From positions 45,070,291 to 45,134,290 of the forward strand of contig NC_081554.1 in the NCBI RefSeq assembly GCF_963082655.1: a DNA stretch of 64,000 nt, written 5' to 3'. Origin of the DNA: Stomoxys calcitrans. Its lineage: Eukaryota; Arthropoda; Insecta; Diptera; Muscidae. A program made the translations under genes and the position numbers. Below the pieces are notes generated by a model, which had not been told where the DNA came from, did no database searches, and worked only from the letters and a program-made list of their open reading frames with translations. Of the stretch, positions 56,756 to 64,000 are shown piece after piece. Numbering within the stretch: the first letter of the stretch is position 1; every line of letters starts with the position of its first letter.

Positions 56756-57642
56756 ATTTGCAAAAACCGTAATATGAAATACGTACTCTACTCCTGAATA
56801 CCTCTCATTAGAGTCCCATATTGTCCCTATCGGTCCGCTTTCATTTTTGGGTAGTACTTTTGGGGTAAGGGGGAGGGTCCGTCCCTTCCGACACCGAAAA
56901 ATTATATAGTATTTATTTTTTCTTCCAGACCAACCTAAAAAATGCGAAAATTTCAAGAAAATCGGTTCTGCCGTATTTCAGTCTGTTCGGAACAAACAAA
57001 CCGAGTCCCATATATCCGTGAGTGGCTAATGTGCTCATTTTTGGCGTTTTTGTGGGGGTGGGGTGACCCCCTATACTTCGACATGAATTTGTATGCCAGA
57101 TTCGTTATCTACCCCCAAATACTTTTCATTTGATACCCATATTGTCCTTATCGGTCCACTTTTGATTTTGGGTGGTGTTTTTAGGGTAACGGTGCAGGGT
57201 CCGCCCCTTCAGTTATCAAAAAATTATAGAGCCTATTCCTACTTCGTGATACATATTCGTAATCTACTCCCGAATACCTTTCATTTGAGTCCCATATCGT
57301 CATGATCGACAAATAAGCCTATTTTAAGGGGGTTTTGGAGCTGGGGCGGCCCCCCGGGCACTTGGACCCTACTTTTATTATGAAATTCGTACTCTACTCT
57401 TGAATACCTTTCATTTGAATACCATATTGTCCCGATCGGTCCATTTTTATTTTTGGGTAGTACTTTTGGCGTAAGGGGGAGGGTCCGCTCCCCTCTCGAT
57501 ATCAAGAAATTATATAGCCTATGTTTCCATCCAGACCAACCTAAACAATCTGTGAAAATCCCAAGGTAATCGGTTCAGCCGTTTTTCAGTCTATACGGAA
57601 CAAACAAACAAACCGACAAACAAAGAAGCAAACAAACAAACA
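56756..57642 (+). mobile_element. D-type element with CAAA end
   Basis: Units catttgagtcccatatcgtcatg and gggtagtacttttggggtaag; ends cagccgtttttcagtctatacgg followed by aacaaacaaacaaaccgacaaac and repeated caaacaaacaaa. The clearest 3' end for family D in the window. Confidence 0.65.
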
Positions 57643-57761
57643 ATAAGAGATGATGGACATCACAACAAACATAAGAGATCAAGCCTAATGTGAATGTAGT
57701 GTCCTTCGTAGAGGACATGGGTAGCTAACGTTTTCCAAATCATTGTGTTTGCTTAACTTGT

Positions 57762-57853
57762 CATGTATGTTGAAAGCAACAACAGAAGTCATCATGTAAA
57801 ATTTCAGCCAAATCGAATAAAGATTGCGCCCCCTAGGGGCTCAAGACGTCGTA
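57762..57853 (+). mobile_element. Helentron-like A core piece, inverted relative to its neighbour
   Basis: Plus-oriented core phrases (catgtaaaatttcagccaaatcg, gattgcgccccctaggggctc) end abruptly at about 57853, after which the core runs in the opposite direction. Confidence 0.6.
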
Positions 57854-59147
57854 GATGTTTTGTTATGACTTTCAACAACTTTGCTAGGTATGGTTCAAAT
57901 CGGTCCATAACCTGATATAGCTGCCATATAAACCGATCTGGGGTCTTGACTTCTTGAGTCACTAGAGGGCGCAATTATTATCCGATTTGGCTGAAATCTT
58001 GCGTGAGGCGTTTTGTTATGACTTTCAATCACTGTGCGGAGTATGGTTCAAATCGGTTCATAACCTGATATAACTGCCATATAAACCAATCTGGGGTCTT
58101 GAGTTCTTCAGCCACTAGAGGGCGCAGGTATCATCTGATTTGGCTGAAATTTTGCACAACGTGTTTGTTTATGGCTTCCAACAACTGTGTTAAGAATAGT
58201 TCACATCGGTCCATAACCTGATATAGCTGCCATATATACCGATCTGGGATCTTGACTTCTCGAGCCACTAGAGGGCACAATTATTATCCGATTTAGCTGA
58301 AAATTTGCATGAGGTGTTTTGTTATGACTTGCAACAACTGTGCTGAGTATGGTTCAAATCGGTCCATAACCTGATATACCTGCCATATATACCGATCTGG
58401 GATCTTGACTTCTTGAGCCTCTAGAGGGCGCAATTCTTATTCGATTTGAATGAATTTTGGCACGACGTGTTTTGTTATGATAACCAACAACTGTGCCAAG
58501 TATGGTCCAAATCGGTTCATAACCTGATATAGCTGTCATATAAACCGATCTTGGGTCTGGACTTCATGAGCCTCTAAAGGGCGCAATTCTTATCCGATTT
58601 GAATGAATTTTGGCACGACGTGTTTTGTTATGATAACCAACAACTGTGCCAAGTATGGTCCAAATCAGTTCATAACCTGATATAACTGTCATATAAACAG
58701 ATATGGGGACTTGACTTTTTGAGCTTCTAAAGGGCGCAAGTATACTCCGATTTGGCTGAAATTTTGGCCCACCCCATATTTTTTCAAAATTGAAAATTTC
58801 CAAAATTCTTCTGTTACTGTGAAATTGGTAAAGATACCTTAATTTTTTTTTTTTTAAATTGTGGTCGCTATTGGGCGCATGGACTAATCCGGTGACATTT
58901 GGCCATAAAGTCAGGGCTGAATTTTCTACTGATTGCCAACGCACTATTTGTACTATCCAATATCCAATTCAATTATGGTCCGAAATAAACCATAACTTGA
59001 TATTGTTCCATTAACATAGCAACTCCTTTCTTTTACCCTTTGTTGGCCTAAAAAGAGATACCGTGGCAAGAACTCGACAAATGGGATCCATGGTGGAGGG
59101 TATATAAGATTCGGCTCGGCCGAACTTAGCACGCTTTTACCTGTTTT
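57854..59147 (-). mobile_element. Helentron-like element, A core, with internal insertion
   Basis: About six core units (ctgccatataaaccgatctgggg, ttgacttcttgagccactagaggg), then about 200 bp of unrelated sequence (58760-58950), then the 5' terminus ccatggtggagggtatataag, ctcggccgaacttagcacgc. No 3' terminus. Confidence 0.7.
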
Positions 59148-60465
59148 TGCATACATTTTTATCAGAATCCATGGCAATGGATACCCCAGATTCAACAGAT
59201 ATTTCATGCATTTAATTGATAATTATATAGATTATGATTTAAAATATTGTGATTTTCATCTAATTGCTGTAAGAGTGGCATTAAAATCGAAAAATTTTGC
59301 ATTTTGTTCAATATATTTGTTCTACTACTGATTGAAATATAGGCTCAAGTTTTTTTTTTCATTTGTATTTTTGCTATTCGAAAACATACGCACTCAGCAG
59401 ATATTTGCATATTTTCCGATTCAATGACAAAGAAGTAATACGCCCACTAACAAATATCTATGCACACACCACCACATACAAAAACAATCTAAATCCAAAA
59501 TATTCAAATTCCAGTTGTGAGTTTTAATTTTAATGCCGCAAAATATATGCAAAATGTCTCTAACATTTCATAAATTTATGCTTCTGCTTCTGCTTCGGCT
59601 TCTGTTGGAGGCAAGTGGTAAACCAATGGTGAGTTAGGAATGGCAAATGATGATTTGCATGAATCGCAATAAATACTTCGAGTGGATGATTTGTGGCATT
59701 TGGGATGATTCCGATCCCAAGTTATGGTCCCCCCAAAAATTTGTTCTGGGGTAAAATAAATCAACCTTGAAATCAAATATTTTAACTCACAAAGGGCTTA
59801 ACGTTTGCGGTTGTTGCTTGATTGGTTTTTCTATTCAATTTGCAAAAAAAAATTTATTCCAATATTTGTTGTGCAAACAGTTTTTTTTTTTATTTTTTTT
59901 ATTCTGCACAATGCTTATATTTGTGCTTTAAAATGCAAATCATATTTGAAGTTTAAAGGTTGTTAAATAGAATTGGATGACGTTTGTGTAAATAGGAATT
60001 GAAGACATATTTATTATGGCATATTTAATCGTTTTGTAATTTCGACCACATGTTGTGTGCAAACCTCAAAAAAATAGAAAAAAAAAGATTTTAGATTTAA
60101 TCAAATATAAGTGACGTTCAAAAAAAACATGTGTGCAATTTTCTGGGAAATTAAATGGTTTTTGCCATTTCACTTGGAAAATATTTGAAATATTTATCTG
60201 GGAACATTATCAGTATTAATATGTACATAGTTTGAACAACGTTAAATGCTAAGATGGATTTTAAGTATGGATTTATTGCTAAATCTGGCAAAAATTAAAG
60301 CTTCTAGGATAGTTATGTTAAGTTATATTTGAATTAGATGTGACAGAAGAGGCAAAAAATATTTTCAAACTATTGCCATAATTTTTAAAATATTTTTCCC
60401 TTTTGCGCTTTCTTACGCGTCTACAAAATATCTTTGCATGCGGCGCTTGGTAATATTCCTAATAA
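59148..60465. other. Unique AT-rich DNA, no gene seen
   Basis: A/T homopolymer-rich with a short gcttctgcttctgcttcggcttctg repeat at 59580-59604. No exon or RNA gene recognised. Confidence 0.5.
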
Positions 60466-60825
60466 AAAACAAGTAAAAAGGCTTGAAGTTCGGCCGGGCC
60501 GAACTTTGGATACTCACCACCTCGGGTATATATGTAAACCCCCTTTCGTCACAATCGAGTGAATATCGGATAACTTATGCACCCAAAATCGGCATACACA
60601 TTGGGTGATCTAATAAATAAAAGTCACTGTTCAATTTTGTAGAACAAATTTTTGATCTTCTTGGCAGCTTTATCCAAATATAAACCGATCTGAACCATAA
60701 AAGACACGGATGTCGAAATGCCTAACATAAGTCGCTGTGTCAAATTTCAACGAAATCGGATAATAAATGCGCTCGGGAGTTCTTTTTATATGGCACCTTT
60801 TTCAAATTTCAGCGAAATCGGATAA
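60466..60825 (+). mobile_element. Helentron-like element, B core, truncated by the next HLE
   Basis: 5' terminus aacaagtaaaaaggcttgaag, cggccgggccgaactttgg, caccacctcgggtatat. One and a half core units follow, then caaatttcagcgaaatcggataaa is joined directly to the 5' terminus of an A-type HLE. Confidence 0.75.
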
Positions 60826-61747
60826 AAAACAAGTAAAAACGTGCTAAGTTCGGCCGGGCCGAATCATATGTACCCTCCACCATGTATCGCATTTGTCGAG
60901 ATCTTTTCCCGGCATCTCTTCTTAGGCAAAAAAGGATATAAGAAAACATTTGCTCTGCTATTAGGGCGATATCAAGATATGGTCCGGTTTGGATCACAAT
61001 TAAATTGTATCTAGGAGACCTGTGTAAATTGTCAGCCAATTCGAATAAGAATTGAGCCCATTGGGGCCTCAAGAAGTAAAATAGAGAGACCGATTTATAT
61101 GGGAGCCGTATCAGACTAAAGCCCAATAATAAACACGTATGTTGATGGTCATGAGAGGATCCGTCGTACGAAATTTCAGGCAAATCGGATAGTAATTGCG
61201 ACCTCTAGAGGCTCAAGAAGTCAAGATCCCAGATCCAAGGTTTATATGGCACCTATATCAGGTTATAAACCGATGTGAACCTTATTTGACACAGTTGTCG
61301 AAAGCCATAATAAAATACGTCATGTAAAATTTCAGCCATATCGGATGGGAATTGCGCCCTCTAGAAGCTCAAGAAGTCAAGTCCCCAGATCTGTTTATAT
61401 GACAGCTTTATCAGGTTATGAACCGATTTGAACCATACTTGGCACAGTTGTTGAATATCCTAATCAAGTACTTCGTGCAAAAATTCATTCAAATCGGATA
61501 ATAATAACGCCCTCTTGAGGCTCAAGAAGTCAAAACCCAAGATCGGTTTATACGATAGCTATATCAGGTTATAAACCGATTTGAACCATACTTAGCGCAG
61601 TTGTTGAATGTCATAACAAAACACGTCGGGCAAAACTTCATCCAATCGAATAAAAATTGGGCCCTCTATTCGGACCAGAATTGCGCCCTCTAGAGACTCA
61701 AGAAGCCAAGACCCAAGATTGTTTTCTATGGTGCTGGGTATAATAAT
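60826..61747 (+). mobile_element. Helentron-like element, A core, lacking the microsatellite
   Basis: 5' terminus aacaagtaaaaacgtgctaag and ccctccaccatgtatcgc; about five core units; then a jump from core (cccaagattgttttctatgg) to the end tggtgctgggtataata, with no GACR tract. Forms a tail-to-tail pair with the following copy. Confidence 0.7.
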
Positions 61748-61750
61748 ATT

Positions 61751-62290
61751 TGTATACCCTGCAAAATAGGATGACTGAAATTTAGCACGAAATGTTCTGG
61801 TATGAGCCCAACAACTGTGCTAGGTATAGTATAAATCAGTACATAACCTGATATAGCCGCAATATAAATCGATCTCCCGAATAGACTTCTTGCGCCTCCA
61901 GAGGGCGAAATTCCAATCCGATTTGGCTGGAGTTTTGCCTTACTTGATTCGTTATGACTTCCAACAACTGTGCTAAGTATGGTTCAATATCGGTCCATAA
62001 CCTGACATAGCTGCCATATAAACCCATCCCCAGATGGGTCTGAGTCTTAATTTCTTGAGCTTCTACATGGGCGCATTTCTTATCCGATTCGGCCGAAATT
62101 TTGCATGGAGTGTTTTATTTTGACTTCGAACAACTGTGTCAAGTATGGTCTAAATAAGTGTATATACTGATATAGCCGCCATATAAACCGATCTTCCGAT
62201 TAGATTTTTTGGGTTTCTGATGGGCACAATTTTTACTCGATTTGCCTGAAATTTTGGAGGTGATATTTTTCTATGACTGGTGTTTTTCCA
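61751..62290 (-). mobile_element. Helentron-like element, A core, lacking the microsatellite
   Basis: Terminus gtataccctgcaaaataggatg leads straight into core (gactgaaatttagcacg). About three core units. The 5' terminus is missing; unrelated sequence begins after ctatgactggtgt (62270-62282). Confidence 0.65.
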
Positions 62291-62636
62291 GTTGAAAAAG
62301 TTAATCAAAGAACTTGACAAATGCGATCTAATATCGGGATGTCTGTCTGCAATTGAACAATATCTATTTCTTAAGCATGGGGCATATACAAAAATTGGAA
62401 AGTTTTTGGGTCCCCACAATTCCAAAAGTCTCCCTCAACCAATGTTTCAGGTTCTGGCTGCAAAAAACTCCTCTATTCTTTGCACCACCTCACGTACGAA
62501 AGTCTCTACCTGTCTTTCACATGTGCGTGTTGTCTACACTTGAGCCATTCACTGTGGCTCAATTGTATGCCCTATGATCTACACCTTATTCATCTGCTCA
62601 TTAGCATGTGATTACCCTATTACAAAGGGTGATTTT
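62291..62636. other. Mostly unique segment
   Basis: Carries a scrap of HLE leader (agaacttgacaaatgcgatc) at 62309-62328 and otherwise no recognisable feature. Short open frames lack motifs. Confidence 0.4.
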
Positions 62637-62746
62637 TTCAGAGCTATAGGAAATTTCTTAAAAAAAAAAAAAAAAAAAAACACATAAAATTAAAAAAAAA
62701 TGCATGAAATCTATATTTGAACCGGTAGAACTGTCAATGGATGGAG
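62637..62746 (-). mobile_element. Tc1/mariner terminal fragment
   Basis: Begins GGGTGATTTTTTcagagctatagg, an A-run of about 20, then atgcatgaaatctatatttgaac, like the terminus and flank of the two larger copies. Cut off by a SINE. Confidence 0.7.
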
Positions 62747-63078
62747 GCCAACGTAGCGCAGAGGTTAGCACGTCCGCCTATGACGCCGAACGCCTGGGTT
62801 CGAATCCTGGCGAGAACATCAGAAAAAATTGTCAGCGGCGGTTATCCCCTGCGAATGCTAGCGACATTTGTGAGGTTCTGTACCATTCGGTATGGCAGGC
62901 ATGTATAAACTTCTCCACAAAGCGGTGTCGCATTACGGCAAGCCGATGGGACTCGGCTATAAAAAGGAGGCCCTCCTCATCATTGAGCTTAAACTTGAAT
63001 CGAGCACCACTCATTGATATGTTAGATGTCTGTCACTGTTCCTTAATGGAATGTTCATTGGCAAAATTTGCAAATTTT
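62747..63078 (+). mobile_element. tRNA-derived SINE, near full length
   Basis: GCCAACGTAGCGCAGAGGTT, gggttcgaatcctggcg (box B intact), gctagcgacatttgtgagg, ctcggctataaaaaggagg, gaatgttcattggcaaaat. A small insertion (gtatggcaggc) lies near 62890. Confidence 0.85.
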
Positions 63079-64000
63079 GGCTGAAATTTTTGCACGTGGT
63101 GTTCTGGTACTGCTTCTAACAAGTGTGCCAAATATGGTCTAAATCGGTTGATAATCTGATATAACTGCCATATAAACCGACCTTGGGTCTTGACTTCTAG
63201 AGCATCTAGAGGGCGCGATTCTTATCCGATTTGGCTGAAATTTATCATGAAGTGTTCTGGTATGATTCCCAACAACTGCGCCAATTATAGTCTAAATCAG
63301 TCTATAACCTGATTTGGCCGCCATATAAACCGCTCTCCTGATTGGACACTTTGAGCCTCTAGAGGGCGCAATTCCCATCCGATTTGGCTGAAATTTTGAA
63401 TGAGCAATTTTGTTATGACTTCCATTAACTGTGCTAAGCATGGTTCAAATCGTACCATAACCTGATGTAGCTGCCATATAAGCCGATCTTGGGTCTTGAC
63501 TTCTTGAGCGTGTAGAGGGCGCAATTATTATCCAATTTGCTGAAATTTTGCACGTGGTGTTCTGGTATTACCTCTAACTACTGTGCCACGTATGGTTTAA
63601 ATCGGTTATTATCCTGATATAGTTGCCACATAAACCGGTTCTAGATTTATAGAGTTTCTAGAGGGCGCAATTCATATCCGATTTGGTCGAAATTTTGCGT
63701 GAGGTGTTTCATTTTGATTTTTAAATACGGCTCATGTATGGTCTTCCTTATCCTGCTAAAGCCGCTATATAAACCGATCTCCCGTTGAGACTTCTTGGGC
63801 TTCTAGCAGACTCAATTCTTATTCAATATGGTTGAAATGTTGCATATGTCGTTTTGGTATGACTTCCAACAACTGTTCCAAATATGGTCTAAATCCGTTG
63901 ATTAACTGATATAGCTGCCATATAACCCCATCTCTAGAGGGCGCAATTATTACTCGATTTGCCTGAAATTTTGTAGGTGGTGTTTTTCTATGACTGGTGT
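63079..64000 (-). mobile_element. Helentron-like element, A core, runs past the window end
   Basis: About six reverse core units (ctgccatataaaccgacc, ctagagggcgcaattctta, ccgatttggctgaaatt). Ends in gaaattttgtaggtggtgtttttctatgactggtgt, also found at 62250-62282. Confidence 0.7.

Overview
The window looks like repeat-dense nuclear DNA from a calyptrate fly, most likely a muscid of the Musca/Stomoxys type. That is an inference from short (~60-85 bp) phased introns, AT-rich unique DNA, a tRNA-derived SINE, insect-type mariner, LOA and Jockey fragments, and above all interspersed elements whose ends and GTCY microsatellites resemble Drosophila DINE-1/INE-1 (Helentron-derived) elements. There is no intact host gene. 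One scaffold gap of 200 N lies at 27774-27973.

The commonest feature is a set of roughly two dozen Helentron-like elements, called HLE here. 'Forward' (+) means from the terminus TAAAAGCGTGCTAAGTTCGG (followed by a TTCGGCC/GGCCGAA palindrome and TATACCCTCCACCAT), through a tandem-repeat core and a (GACR)n/(GTCY)n tract, to a terminus ending in TATACCC...GGGTATAAAA. Four core types (A, B, C, E) differ in sequence but share one repeat length of about 153 bp. Two further repeat families have other periods: D (120-132 bp, CATTTGAGCCCCATATTG motif, ending in CAAA repeats) and F (125 bp). Several HLEs carry enlarged GTCY arrays, the largest about 2.2 kb at 23255-25440.

Layout: 0-7 kb, E, F, A, D and B repeats with one mariner MITE. 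7.8-13.5 kb, two HLEs, the second split by a broken Jockey-type retrotransposon with an internally duplicated C-terminal segment. 14.9-18.2 kb, three HLEs head to tail. 18.8-21.0 kb, minus strand, the only host-gene-like sequence: four exons with three phase-consistent introns that I read as a decayed copy of the 3' end of unc80 (NALCN channel accessory subunit). 21.3-25.5 kb, an HLE, a 179-bp satellite and the giant GTCY block. 26.7-37.4 kb, D, mariner, SINE and HLE copies. 38.4-42.6 kb, a LOA-type retrotransposon on the minus strand holding a SINE and a 1.23-kb hAT-type element (8-bp target duplication) that itself contains an HLE. 42.6-64 kb, more HLEs, LOA fragments, a second mariner, an RTE-type C-terminus and SINEs, one with an exact 14-bp target duplication.

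Nothing here forms an operon or pathway. The window is best read as gene-poor intergenic or long-intron DNA shaped by nested transposition, with one decayed gene fragment. Element names rest on motif recognition; no database search was possible.
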